The position numbers and the translations under genes are program-made. From contig CACOJM010000003.1 of NCBI GenBank assembly GCA_902627565.1, positions 1 through 64,000 on the forward strand: DNA of 64,000 nucleotides. Reading direction: 5' to 3'. This stretch comes from an uncultured Pelagibacteraceae bacterium (GTDB lineage Bacteria; Pseudomonadota; Alphaproteobacteria; Pelagibacterales; Pelagibacteraceae). Numbering within the stretch: position 1 is the first letter of the stretch; each line of letters starts with the position of its first letter. The notes beneath the pieces are model-generated. The model was not told where the DNA came from. It was given only the letters and a program-made list of their open reading frames with translations, and searched no databases. Positions 28,685-38,199 of this stretch are shown one piece after another.

Positions 28685-30103
28685 ATGGAAAATAATTTAA
28701 GCCTCGTAAAAGATAAATTCAAAGAGTTACCCAATAACATTGAAGCTGAACAAGCAGTTATAGGGTCTATTTTAGTGACTAATGAAATTTTTGATGAAAT
28801 TAACACAATAATCTCAAGTACTAATTTTTATGACCCAATGCATCAAAAAATATTTAATGCAATTGAAAATTTGATTTATAAAGGTTTACTTGCCAATCCT
28901 ATAACTCTCAAAAATTATTTTGAAGATGAGAAAGATGACTTGAATGTTCCTGAATATTTAGTCAAAATTACCAAATTTTCTACATCAACTAGACAAGCAA
29001 CCGAGTATTCTAAAATTATATATGACATGTTTGTAAGAAGAGAACTTATAAAAATTTCTGAACAAACTATTGATACTGCAAAATTAAATGATTTAAATGT
29101 CAGTGGTCAAAATATAATTGAAAACTCAGAAAGATTGTTATTTGACCTAGCTGAAAAAGGATCATTCAATTCCTCGTTAATAAAATTTGATGAAGCAATG
29201 AAACAAACAATTGATATGGCTTCAGCTGCTTATAAAAATGAAGAGGGAATTGTTGGCGTACCAACTGGGTTAAGAGATTTAGATGATAGACTTGGTGGTC
29301 TGCATCAATCAGATCTTATAATCATAGCTGGTAGACCATCCATGGGTAAAACTGCTTTAGCAACTAATATTGCATTTAATGCTGCACAAAAAATTCAAGA
29401 GAATAGAAAAAAATCTTCTATAGCTTTCTTTTCATTAGAAATGTCATCTGAACAATTATCTACAAGAATAATAGCTGAACAATCTAGAATAAAATCAAAT
29501 GATATAAGAAGAGGGAGAATTTCAGATGAACAATTTGAAAAATTTATTGAAACTTCGAAAAATATTGCTGAGTTACCTTTATATATTGATGAAACACCCG
29601 CGATAAGTATTGCTGCCATGAGCAATAGAGCAAGAAGGATAAAAAGATTATTTGGTTTAGATCTTATTGTTGTTGACTACATACAGTTAATGAGAGGATC
29701 AATTAATAACAAAGATGGTAGAGTGCAAGAAATTTCTGAAATTACTCAAGGTTTAAAAGCTATAGCAAAAGAACTATCGGTGCCAGTTGTGGCATTATCT
29801 CAATTATCAAGAGCTGTAGAGCAAAGAGATCAAAAAAAACCTCAATTAGCAGATTTAAGAGAGTCGGGTTCAATTGAGCAGGATGCAGATGTAGTTATGT
29901 TTGTTTATCGTGAGGCATATTATTTAGAAAGACAAGAGCCAAGACCTGCAACAGTAGAACATGCTGAGTGGCAAGCTAAAATGAATGAAGTATCAAATTT
30001 AGCAGAAATAATTATTGGTAAACAAAGGCATGGGCCTACTGGAAACATAATGTTAGAGTTTGAGGCAATGTTTACTAAATTTAAAGATACTCAAATTAGC
30101 TAA
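28685..30103 (+). CDS. dnaB: Replicative DNA helicase
   Basis: Hexameric helicase that unwinds DNA at the fork. The 472-residue protein has an N-terminal primase-interacting domain (ELPNNIEAEQAVIGSIL) and a RecA-fold domain with Walker A GRPSMGKTALATNIA and Walker B-like DLIVVDYIQLM. The DnaB motifs SQLSRAVEQRDQKKPQLADLRESGSIEQDAD follow. It lies after rplI, as in many bacteria. Confidence 0.98.
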   Translation: MENNLSLVKDKFKELPNNIEAEQAVIGSILVTNEIFDEINTIISSTNFYDPMHQKIFNAIENLIYKGLLANPITLKNYFEDEKDDLNVPEYLVKITKFSTSTRQATEYSKIIYDMFVRRELIKISEQTIDTAKLNDLNVSGQNIIENSERLLFDLAEKGSFNSSLIKFDEAMKQTIDMASAAYKNEEGIVGVPTGLRDLDDRLGGLHQSDLIIIAGRPSMGKTALATNIAFNAAQKIQENRKKSSIAFFSLEMSSEQLSTRIIAEQSRIKSNDIRRGRISDEQFEKFIETSKNIAELPLYIDETPAISIAAMSNRARRIKRLFGLDLIVVDYIQLMRGSINNKDGRVQEISEITQGLKAIAKELSVPVVALSQLSRAVEQRDQKKPQLADLRESGSIEQDADVVMFVYREAYYLERQEPRPATVEHAEWQAKMNEVSNLAEIIIGKQRHGPTGNIMLEFEAMFTKFKDTQIS

Positions 30104-30123
30104 ATTAAAATATAAAAGGGCTA

Positions 30124-32505
30124 ATGTTTGCCCGATTTTATCAAAATTTTATTTTAAGAAAACCTAAGTCAATATTTATAATTTTATTAATTGCTTTATT
30201 TAGTTTTGGATATTTTTCAAAAGATTTTAGATTAGATGCTTCCTCTGAAACTTTACTAATTGATGGTGATCCCGACCTAGAATACCTTCAAGAAATATCA
30301 AAACGATATGGATCTAAAGATTTTTTGATCCTAACTTATACACCAAAAGATGGTATGGTAACTGATACTTCAATTAACAACCTTCTTAGTCTTAAATATA
30401 AAATTCAAAGCTTAGAATGGGTACATAATGTTGTTACTTTACTAGATGTTCCCTTATTGAATAACTCAGAGGCGCCCCTACAAGAGCGTCTAGAAAAATT
30501 TAAAACTCTTAAAGATGAAGATGTTAATAGAGATAGAGGTTTCAAAGAAATAATAAGCAGTCCAGTCTTTAGAAATTTTGTAATTAGTGAAGATGGTAAA
30601 ACTAGTGGGATAATTGTTTATTTAAAAAAAAATACACCATTAGAAAATATTGAAAATAAGTCAAAAAAAGAAATAGAAAATTATCGAGATCAATTAAAGA
30701 AACAAAATCACAATAATATTTTAGAAATTAGAGGTGTTATCAAAAGTTACGAAGATATTGGAAAAATACACCTTGGTGGAATACCAATGATTGCTGATGA
30801 CATGATGACATTTATTAAAAGTGACATCATTGTTTTTGGATTGGGAGTTCTTTTATTCATAATAATAACTCTTTGGTATGTTTTTAAAAAACTAATTTGG
30901 ATCTTGGTGCCAATAAGTAGTTGTTTTTTTTCTGTAATTATAATGACAGGACTGCTTGGTTTACTTGGATGGAAAGTAACAGTCATATCATCAAATTTTA
31001 TTGCTCTAATGCTTATCTTAACTATGGCAATGAATATTCACATGAGCACGAGATTCTTACAATTAAGAGAAAACTCTCCAGAAAAAGATATTTTTGAAAT
31101 ATTGACCTTAACAACAGGTAAAATGTTTTGGCCAATTTTGTACACAGTGTTAACAACTGTAATTGCCTTTCTCTCATTAATATTTAGTGAAATTAAACCC
31201 ATTATTGATTTTGGTTGGATGATGACAATGGGTTTAATAACATCCTTTATTATCACTTTTTCGTTACTTCCTACTCTCATAAATTTTGTACCTAAAGAAA
31301 ATATTTCTTTAAATAAGAATGAAGTTTCTAAAATTACATCTTTTTTTTCTAGTGTGAGTCAGAAAAATCAAAAATTTATTTTTTTTATTACTGGTATTGT
31401 AATTTTATTAAGTATAATTGGTATTAGCCGTCTTGAGGTAGAAAATAGTTTTATAAACTATTTTAGTAAAAAAACTGAAATATATAAAGGCATGAAATTA
31501 ATTGATGAAAAATTAGGTGGAACTACTCCATTAGAAGTAATTTTAAAATTTCCAAATAAAGAAAAAGATAACAGTGATGATGACGAATTTGAAGATTGGG
31601 AAAATGATAATGGTGATGATGAAAAGTACTGGTTTACAAAAGATAAGATTGATAGAATTGCTTCTGTCCATAACTACCTAGATAGTCTTCCTCAAATTGG
31701 CAAGGTCTTATCCTTTTCCTCAATTATCGATGTAGCAACTTTATTAAATAATAATAAGCCGCTTGGAACTCTCGAAATGGGTGTGCTTTACTCAAAAATT
31801 CCCGAGACTATTAGAACAGAAATAGTAGACCCATATATCTCTATCAAAGATAATGAAGCTAGAATAAATTTAAGAATAATAGATTCTCAAGAAAATTTAA
31901 GAAGAAATGAATTAATTAAAAAAATAAATTATGATCTAAAAAATAAGCTAGGATTAGACGAAAAGGAATTTAAACTTGCTGGAGTTTTAATACTCTTTAA
32001 TAATTTACTTCAAAGTTTGTTTAAATCACAAATTTTAACTTTAGGTCTTGTTATGGTTGGAATATTTGGGATGTTTGTTATTTTATTTAAAAACATCAAG
32101 TTATCTTTGATCGGAGTAGTTCCAAATTTTATCGCAGCTTTTTTTATATTAGGTATAATTGGTTTGTTAAACATACCTTTGGATATGATGACAATAACTA
32201 TTGCAGCAATTACAATAGGTATAGCAGTTGATAATAGCATTCACTACATTTACAGATTTAAGGAAGAATTTAATAATTTGAATGATTATAATAAAACTAT
32301 AGATATCTGCCATTCTACAGTAGGTAAAGCAATTTTAAACACATCAATTACAATTGTATTTGGGTTTTCAATATTAGTTTTATCTAATTTTATTCCTACA
32401 ATCTATTTTGGTATTTTTACAGGTATAGCAATGTTGCTTGCGATGATTTCTGTTCTTACTTTATTACCATCACTAATTTTGTTAATTAAACCTTTTGAAA
32501 AATAA
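30124..32505 (+). CDS. RND/MMPL-superfamily exporter
   Basis: A 793-residue membrane protein with the RND duplication: a membrane helix near residues 14-30, a large periplasmic loop (about 35-225) and five helices. A second helix and loop (about 420-630, with an acidic DDDEFEDWENDNGDDE insert) and five final helices follow. The MMPL/sterol-sensing-like helices show GIAVDNSIHYIYRF in the second half. The substrate is unknown; lipids or hydrophobic compounds are typical for this class. No periplasmic adaptor or outer-membrane partner is adjacent. It lies 20 bp after dnaB and 5 bp before cvpA. Confidence 0.85.
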   Translation: MFARFYQNFILRKPKSIFIILLIALFSFGYFSKDFRLDASSETLLIDGDPDLEYLQEISKRYGSKDFLILTYTPKDGMVTDTSINNLLSLKYKIQSLEWVHNVVTLLDVPLLNNSEAPLQERLEKFKTLKDEDVNRDRGFKEIISSPVFRNFVISEDGKTSGIIVYLKKNTPLENIENKSKKEIENYRDQLKKQNHNNILEIRGVIKSYEDIGKIHLGGIPMIADDMMTFIKSDIIVFGLGVLLFIIITLWYVFKKLIWILVPISSCFFSVIIMTGLLGLLGWKVTVISSNFIALMLILTMAMNIHMSTRFLQLRENSPEKDIFEILTLTTGKMFWPILYTVLTTVIAFLSLIFSEIKPIIDFGWMMTMGLITSFIITFSLLPTLINFVPKENISLNKNEVSKITSFFSSVSQKNQKFIFFITGIVILLSIIGISRLEVENSFINYFSKKTEIYKGMKLIDEKLGGTTPLEVILKFPNKEKDNSDDDEFEDWENDNGDDEKYWFTKDKIDRIASVHNYLDSLPQIGKVLSFSSIIDVATLLNNNKPLGTLEMGVLYSKIPETIRTEIVDPYISIKDNEARINLRIIDSQENLRRNELIKKINYDLKNKLGLDEKEFKLAGVLILFNNLLQSLFKSQILTLGLVMVGIFGMFVILFKNIKLSLIGVVPNFIAAFFILGIIGLLNIPLDMMTITIAAITIGIAVDNSIHYIYRFKEEFNNLNDYNKTIDICHSTVGKAILNTSITIVFGFSILVLSNFIPTIYFGIFTGIAMLLAMISVLTLLPSLILLIKPFEK

Positions 32506-32510
32506 AAGTA

Positions 32511-33053
32511 ATGGAAAGTTTGAAAGAATTTTATAATTCAATATCAATTATAGACTTAATCTATTTAATTCTTACGGTTTTATCTCTTATTAAATGTTAT
32601 AGAAAAGGTTTTGTCTTGAGCATTTTGGCAATGGCCAAATGGTTACTAGCTTACGTTGTTACTTTATTAATTTTTCCAAGAGCAAAACCCTATGTGAAAG
32701 ATATTATTGATAACGAATATATTTTAGATGTTGGACTTGGTATAAGTATTTTCATAGTTGTTATATTTCTAGTTTTACTTATTAACAAAGGAATTAGTAA
32801 AGCTATAAGATATACTGGACTTGGAAGTCTAGATACAATTTTTGGTTTCTTTTTTGGATTCGTTAGGTCTTATATTTTAGCAGTATGTATATTCTCAGGA
32901 ATACATATAGTTTATAATTATGATAAATGGCCTTTAAATTATGATAAATCATACATCTTTCCTTATTTAGAAAAAGGTAGTAATTATTTGTTGAAAGAAT
33001 TTCCTAATGAAAAAACTTATAAAGACTCAAAAGAAAAAATTGAGGAACTATAA
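32511..33053 (+). CDS. cvpA: CvpA family membrane protein
   Basis: A 180-residue protein with four predicted membrane segments (about 13-33, 38-58, 76-95, 105-128). The family was named for colicin V production and is linked to envelope homeostasis. The GFVLSILAMAKWLLAYV and LGSLDTIFGFFFGFVRSYIL stretches match the family. It lies just before purF, the usual partner, and overlaps the annotated purF start by 47 bp. Confidence 0.88.
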   Translation: MESLKEFYNSISIIDLIYLILTVLSLIKCYRKGFVLSILAMAKWLLAYVVTLLIFPRAKPYVKDIIDNEYILDVGLGISIFIVVIFLVLLINKGISKAIRYTGLGSLDTIFGFFFGFVRSYILAVCIFSGIHIVYNYDKWPLNYDKSYIFPYLEKGSNYLLKEFPNEKTYKDSKEKIEEL

Positions 33054-34488
33054 CCCCAAAATAAAAGAGGAATGCGGTGTATTTGGGATTAGTAATTCTA
33101 AGGATGCCTCAGCTTTAACAGCCTTAGGTCTTCATGCACTACAACATAGAGGACAAGAAGGTTGTGGAATTGTAACATTTGATGGAAAGCAATACTTTTC
33201 AGAAAAAAGATTTGGTTTAGTTGGGGATAATTTTAATAAGGAAAAAATTTTAAAAAAGCTCAAAGGAAATTATGCAATTGGGCATAATAGATATAGCACT
33301 ACTGGAGAAAATACTTTAAGAAATATTCAACCTTTTTTTGCTGATACTAATGCTGGCGGTATTGGAATTGCCCATAATGGAAATCTTACTAATTCTATTT
33401 CTCTTAGAAAGAAATTGGTCGAAGAAGGTGCTATTTTTTACACAACCTCAGATACTGAAACTATTGTTCAGTTAGTTGCAAAATCAAAAAGAAAAAAAAC
33501 TATTGATAAAATTATTGATGCTATTTTTAAAATTCAAGGTGGTTATGCGCTCGTAATGCTAACCCAAAATTCTCTTATTGGAGTAAGAGACCCTTTTGGC
33601 ATACGTCCATTGATAATAGGAAAACTAAAGAATAGCTATGTCTTAGCATCTGAAACATGTGCTTTAGATATAATTGGTGCAAAATTTATAAGAGAGGTTG
33701 AAAATGGAGAAATAGTTTTAATTGAAAATGACAAACTAAAAAGTATCAAGCCTTTTCCATCTCAAAAATTAAGACCTTGCGTATTCGAATATATTTATTT
33801 TTCAAGACCGGATAGTATTTTGAATGGAAAAAGTGCCTATGAGTACCGTAAAAATCTTGGTATTGAACTTGCAAAAGAAAATAATTTAAAAGCTGATATA
33901 ATTGTACCAGTACCTGATTCTGGTAATGCAGCTGCACTTGGTTTCGCTCAACATCTAGGAATAAATTTTGAGTTAGGTCTTATAAGAAATCATTATGTTG
34001 GAAGAACGTTTATAGAGCCAAGCCAGAAAATTAGAAGTTTGGGGGTTAAACTAAAATTAAATGCTAATCAATCAACAATAAAAGGCAAAAAAATAGTTTT
34101 AATTGATGATTCTCTTGTGAGAGGCACTACCTCGCATAAAATTATTAAAATGTTATATGATGCTGGAGCTAAAGAGGTTCATATGAAAATTGCTTGTCCC
34201 GAAATTAGATTTCCAGACTTTTATGGTGTGGATACTCCGACAACAAAAGAGCTGCTTGCTGCGAACAAAACAAATAAAGAAATATGTGAATACATCGGTG
34301 CCAAATCACTTAATTTTTTATCTTTAGATGGTTTATATAAAGCAATGGGATTTAATAAAAGAAACAATAATTATCCACAACTTACAGACCATTATTTTAC
34401 TGGGGATTATCCGATTAAACCTATTGATGAACTTGGCGACAATAAAGTAACTCAACTTTCTTTGTTAAATACAGGATATAATGGTTAA
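33007..34488 (+). CDS. purF: Amidophosphoribosyltransferase
   Basis: First committed step of purine synthesis, PRPP plus glutamine to phosphoribosylamine. The N-terminal nucleophile Cys is in EECGVFGISN (Cys 23), so a propeptide of about 22 residues must be removed, as in Bacillus and most alphaproteobacteria. The glutaminase has HRGQEGCGI and GHNRYSTTG. The PRPP site is VLIDDSLVRGTTS (as IVLIDDSLVRGTTS). An alternative TTG start at 33040 would cut the overlap with cvpA from 47 to 14 bp and leave an 11-residue propeptide. Confidence 0.96.
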   Translation: MKKLIKTQKKKLRNYNPKIKEECGVFGISNSKDASALTALGLHALQHRGQEGCGIVTFDGKQYFSEKRFGLVGDNFNKEKILKKLKGNYAIGHNRYSTTGENTLRNIQPFFADTNAGGIGIAHNGNLTNSISLRKKLVEEGAIFYTTSDTETIVQLVAKSKRKKTIDKIIDAIFKIQGGYALVMLTQNSLIGVRDPFGIRPLIIGKLKNSYVLASETCALDIIGAKFIREVENGEIVLIENDKLKSIKPFPSQKLRPCVFEYIYFSRPDSILNGKSAYEYRKNLGIELAKENNLKADIIVPVPDSGNAAALGFAQHLGINFELGLIRNHYVGRTFIEPSQKIRSLGVKLKLNANQSTIKGKKIVLIDDSLVRGTTSHKIIKMLYDAGAKEVHMKIACPEIRFPDFYGVDTPTTKELLAANKTNKEICEYIGAKSLNFLSLDGLYKAMGFNKRNNNYPQLTDHYFTGDYPIKPIDELGDNKVTQLSLLNTGYNG

Positions 34489-35055
34489 ATGAAAAAAGTT
34501 AGCTTTACAGAGATGAAAGAAGGAACAAAAGAAGATTATCTTTTTTTAGATAAGCATGAAAAAAATTTTGCAAGTAAAACTTCAGAAAGAATATTGAAAT
34601 TTATGTCTGGGTTAACAGAGACCTTGGAAGGTTATCAAGTTTCAAGGTTAGAACATTCTCTTCAAAGTGCCACAAGAGCTTATAAAAATGGTGAAAGTGA
34701 AGAAATGATAGTTGCTGCATTATTACACGATATAGGAGATGAATTGGCTCCAATGAATCACTCAGAATACGCTGCAGCAATACTAAAACCATATGTTTCA
34801 GAAAAAACTCATTGGATTGTTGAAAAGCATGGAGAATTTCAAATGTTCTACTATGCCCATCATCTAGGCGGGGATAAAAATAAAAGAGATAAATATAAAG
34901 ATCATAAATATTTCCAAGATACTATTAATTTTTGCGAGAACTATGATCAAAATTCTTTTGATCCAAATTACAAGTCTCTACCTTTGGAGTTTTTTAAACC
35001 AATGGTAAAAAGAATTTTCTCAAGAAAACCTTATTCTCTAAATAAAAATAGATAA
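34489..35055 (+). CDS. HD-domain protein, possibly an HD-type mixed-valent diiron oxygenase
   Basis: A 188-residue protein with an HD fold: His 56 (SRLEHSLQ), His-Asp 80-81 (LLHDIGD), His 91 (NHSEYAA), His 114 (VEKHGEF) and an Asp near 153. This six-ligand pattern resembles the PhnZ/TmpB-type HD-domain oxygenases related to myo-inositol oxygenase. The approach to the first His (EGYQVSRLEH) also resembles PhnZ. An ordinary HD phosphohydrolase remains possible. It abuts the purF stop and precedes gshA, so it is probably co-transcribed. No phosphonate gene is nearby, so the substrate is unknown. Confidence 0.65.
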   Translation: MKKVSFTEMKEGTKEDYLFLDKHEKNFASKTSERILKFMSGLTETLEGYQVSRLEHSLQSATRAYKNGESEEMIVAALLHDIGDELAPMNHSEYAAAILKPYVSEKTHWIVEKHGEFQMFYYAHHLGGDKNKRDKYKDHKYFQDTINFCENYDQNSFDPNYKSLPLEFFKPMVKRIFSRKPYSLNKNR

Positions 35056-35073
35056 AATATTATTTGAATCTCA

Positions 35074-36369
35074 ATGATTGATACAAAAGAAAAAATTATT
35101 AACTATTTCAAATCAGGAATTAAGGAGATAAAGAAATTTAAGATTGGTATAGAGCATGAAAAATTTTTATTTGAAAATCAGAACAATAAAAGAATAGATT
35201 ATCAAAAAATAAAAGTAATGTTTTCAGCCTTAATGGAATTTGGTTGGAACCCGATTTTTGAAAAAAATAATATTATTGGGCTCAATAAAGGTGGAAAAAA
35301 TATTACTTTAGAGCCTGGAAATCAAATTGAGTTGTCAGGAGAAAAACTCAACAATATTCACGAAGCTTGCGCTGAGTCTCATGATTATTTATTTGAATTA
35401 AAACAAGTCACAAAAAAACTAGACATAAGTATAGTAAGTGCAGGTTTTGATCCAATTTCCAAGCTTGAAGAAATTCCAAACAATCCAAAGCAAAGATATA
35501 AACTTATGACTCAAAGCATGCCTTTAGATGGTAAATTAAGTTTAGATATGATGTACCGAACATGCGGAACTCAACTAAATATAGATTATAATTCTGAAGA
35601 AGATTTTATAAAAAAATTTAAAATTGTAAATTCTATCGTACCTATCTCAATTGCATTATTTGCGAATTCCTCAATAGTAGAAAAAAAAAAAAGTAATTAT
35701 CTATCATACCGCTCAAGAGTTTGGCAAAATACATCTCGCGGTGGATTGCCAAAATTTTTTTTTGAAAATATAGATTTTGAAAAATACGCAGAATTTGTCA
35801 TAAACTTTCAAATTTTATTCATTAAAGATAGAGAAAAATATCTATCAGGGCAAAAATATAAATTTAAAGACTTCATGGAAGGTAAAATAGAGGAAATTAA
35901 CAATCGTTTGCCAAATGAGGATGATTTATCTTCTCATCTAAGCACAATTTTTACTGAAAATAGATTAAAGAAATATATTGAACTTAGATCTATGGACACT
36001 TGCGGTTGGGACTGTTTATGCTCTGGTCCAGCATTTTATATCGGTTTACTATACGGAAATTTAGATGAAACTTATGAATTAATATCTAAATGGGATAAAA
36101 ACAAAATAATTAATGCTTACCTTGAATCTCCTCAAAGAGGTTTTAATACTCAGTTGATGGGTAAAGATCTTCTTTATTGGGCATCTTCTCTGCTAAAATT
36201 GTCAAGAAAAGGATTGGAAAAGAGGGATATTCTTAACAAAAGTGGAAAAAATGAAATTCTATTTTTAAATCATTTACAAAAAGTAATTGATAATAAAACA
36301 ACAAACGCAGATCATATGATTGATAAATTTTCTAAGAAAGAAGATTTAAATGAATTGTATGATAAATAA
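35074..36369 (+). CDS. gshA: Glutamate-cysteine ligase, plant/alphaproteobacterial type
   Basis: ATP-dependent synthesis of gamma-glutamylcysteine, the rate-limiting step of glutathione synthesis. The 431-residue GCS2-family protein has GIEHEKFLFE near the N-terminus, TLEPGNQIELSG, MYRTCGTQLNIDY, SRVWQNTSRGGLP and ELRSMDTCGWDCLCSGPAFYIGLLYG. This type lies apart from the E. coli GshA family and is typical of alphaproteobacteria and plants. It overlaps gshB, giving a two-gene glutathione operon. Confidence 0.93.
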   Translation: MIDTKEKIINYFKSGIKEIKKFKIGIEHEKFLFENQNNKRIDYQKIKVMFSALMEFGWNPIFEKNNIIGLNKGGKNITLEPGNQIELSGEKLNNIHEACAESHDYLFELKQVTKKLDISIVSAGFDPISKLEEIPNNPKQRYKLMTQSMPLDGKLSLDMMYRTCGTQLNIDYNSEEDFIKKFKIVNSIVPISIALFANSSIVEKKKSNYLSYRSRVWQNTSRGGLPKFFFENIDFEKYAEFVINFQILFIKDREKYLSGQKYKFKDFMEGKIEEINNRLPNEDDLSSHLSTIFTENRLKKYIELRSMDTCGWDCLCSGPAFYIGLLYGNLDETYELISKWDKNKIINAYLESPQRGFNTQLMGKDLLYWASSLLKLSRKGLEKRDILNKSGKNEILFLNHLQKVIDNKTTNADHMIDKFSKKEDLNELYDK

Positions 36370-37285
36370 AATTATTGCCATTCAAGGAAACCATCCTGCA
36401 AAACTAAATCCTGCGACTGATACGAGTGTTTTTTTAGCAAATGAAATTCAGAGAAAAAGATATAAAATTTTTTATTACGAGCCTAAGAATTTATCTTTAG
36501 TAAATTCTGAAGTTATTGCAGATGGTTTTTTTATAAAGTTTAATTATGATAATAAAATATTTTATAAAATTGTAAAAAAACAAAAACTAAATCTAAAAAA
36601 ATGTAAAGTGATTCTGATAAGACAGGATCCCCCTTTTAACTTAGAATATATCACTACAACCTACATTTTGGATACAATTAAAAATAAAGTAAGAATAATA
36701 AATGACCCAACTTCAATTAGAAATATTTCAGAAAAACTCTATTCGTTTAAATTTCAAAAACATATGCCAAATACTATTTTTTCTCAAAATATTAAAGAAA
36801 TCAAAAAATTTTTCAAAAAACATAATAGAATAATTATTAAACCTATCCATAGTTATAGTGGAAATGATATACATTTGTTTACTAAATTTAATCTAAAATT
36901 AATTACAAAATTAATTAAAAAACACGATTTCATAATGTGCCAAAAATATTTATCTAAAATTCATAAGGGAGATAAGCGTGTTTTTTTAATTAATGGTAAA
37001 ATACGAGGGGCTATTTCAAGAATACCGAAAAAAGGTTCGTTTTTAAGTAATATGAGTAAGGGGGCTAAAGCTATAAATATTAAATTAACTCAAACAGAGA
37101 TTAGAATTTCTAAAACAATTGCTAAACAATTAAAAAAAGAAAAAATCTTTTTTGCAGGTATCGACTTTATTGATCAAAAACTAAATGGAGATATCAATAT
37201 TACATCACCTACTGGACTAAAAACTCTATATGATCTTTCAAAAAATAATTTAGCAAAAATTTTTTGGAAAGAACTTAATGTATGA
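36359..37285 (+). CDS. gshB: Glutathione synthetase
   Basis: Adds glycine to gamma-glutamylcysteine. The ATP-grasp protein keeps the E. coli-type landmarks ILIRQDPPFNLEYITTTYIL, INDPTSIRNISEKLY, IIIKPIHSYSGNDI, GDKRVFLINGKIRGAISRIP and the C-terminal INITSPTGL. An ATG at 36350 precedes; the ATG at 36359 (MINKIIAIQG) is preferred because it gives the family N-terminus. It overlaps the gshA end by 11 bp and ends in ATGA with the following DMT permease. It consumes glycine, the metabolite sensed by the riboswitch at 59.8 kb. Confidence 0.92.
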   Translation: MINKIIAIQGNHPAKLNPATDTSVFLANEIQRKRYKIFYYEPKNLSLVNSEVIADGFFIKFNYDNKIFYKIVKKQKLNLKKCKVILIRQDPPFNLEYITTTYILDTIKNKVRIINDPTSIRNISEKLYSFKFQKHMPNTIFSQNIKEIKKFFKKHNRIIIKPIHSYSGNDIHLFTKFNLKLITKLIKKHDFIMCQKYLSKIHKGDKRVFLINGKIRGAISRIPKKGSFLSNMSKGAKAINIKLTQTEIRISKTIAKQLKKEKIFFAGIDFIDQKLNGDINITSPTGLKTLYDLSKNNLAKIFWKELNV

Positions 37286-38142
37286 AAAATTTAACAGATC
37301 AACAAAAAGGTTCTTTAATGGCTTTTGTGGCTGTAATGTTTATCACGCCAGATTCTTTATTTATAAGACTTTCAAATGTTGATACTTGGGGTTTAGTTTT
37401 TTACAGAGGTATAATTCCTTTTGTCACAGTTTTTTTGGGAATGCTATTAATTTATAAATTAAATTTTTTTAAAATTCTTTTTAATAGTGGTTATCATGGT
37501 CTTTTTTATGTCGCCACCTTCAGTTTAACAAATATAACTTTTGTAGTTTCAATTCAAAATACCAATGTAGCTAACACCTTAGTTATGATTGCAACAGCTC
37601 CTATGTTATCAGCAATTCTTGGGGCAATATTCTTAAAAGAACCACCTGATAGAAAAACATGGATTTCAATAATAATAACATTCCTAGCTATACTTTATAT
37701 TTTTTTCGACTCTTTGAAATTAGGTAATTTTTTTGGAGATGTTCTTGGATTTATTACTGCAATAGGTCTTGCAGTAGGTGCTGTAATTATTCGTTCAGCC
37801 AAGTCAAAAAATTTGGTACCAGCTGCTGTAGTTGGTAAGTTATTTGTTGCTACCTTTGCTTTAATTTTTATTGAAAGTTTTTTATTAATTGAAAAAGACC
37901 TTGTTATTGTGCCCTTAATGTGTATCCTTTGTGTTGCAATTCCCTTTGTATTGGTAACTATAGCTCCAAGATTTATACCTGCAGCTGAGGTAAACTTATT
38001 CTTTTTATTAGAGACTATTATTGGTCCAATTTGGGTATGGCTTATTATCAAGGAACAGCCTAGTGTGGAAACACTTCAAGGGGGTGTAATTATAATAGCC
38101 ACTATTGCAATTCATTCATTTTTAAAGCTGAGAAAATCTTAG
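37282..38142 (+). CDS. DMT-superfamily permease (EamA type) in the glutathione unit
   Basis: A 286-residue protein with about ten membrane helices in two EamA repeats. NTNVANTLVMIATAPMLSAILGAIFLKE ends the first repeat and PAAEVNLFFLLETIIGPIWVW the second. Such permeases import or export amino acids, organocations or nucleotide-like metabolites; the substrate cannot be read here. The start overlaps the gshB stop (ATGA), so it is translated with the glutathione genes and may move a thiol or peptide, which is inference from position only. Confidence 0.85.
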   Translation: MKNLTDQQKGSLMAFVAVMFITPDSLFIRLSNVDTWGLVFYRGIIPFVTVFLGMLLIYKLNFFKILFNSGYHGLFYVATFSLTNITFVVSIQNTNVANTLVMIATAPMLSAILGAIFLKEPPDRKTWISIIITFLAILYIFFDSLKLGNFFGDVLGFITAIGLAVGAVIIRSAKSKNLVPAAVVGKLFVATFALIFIESFLLIEKDLVIVPLMCILCVAIPFVLVTIAPRFIPAAEVNLFFLLETIIGPIWVWLIIKEQPSVETLQGGVIIIATIAIHSFLKLRKS

Positions 38143-38144
38143 GC

Positions 38145-38173
38145 TTGTCACAATTAAGACTTGATTTAATAAT
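38145..38173 (+). promoter_or_regulatory. Promoter of the MFS transporter gene
   Basis: TTGTCA (38145-38150) and AATAAT (38168-38173) are 17 bp apart, each matching the consensus at five of six positions. They lie immediately after the DMT permease stop and 26 nt before the MFS ATG. Confidence 0.55.
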
Positions 38174-38199
38174 AGATCGCAAATAATTACTCCGACTTT

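Noticed and set aside
37695-38051. A 118-codon antisense frame in the DMT permease
   Set aside because: It mirrors membrane-helix codons of the real gene and lacks a start signal.
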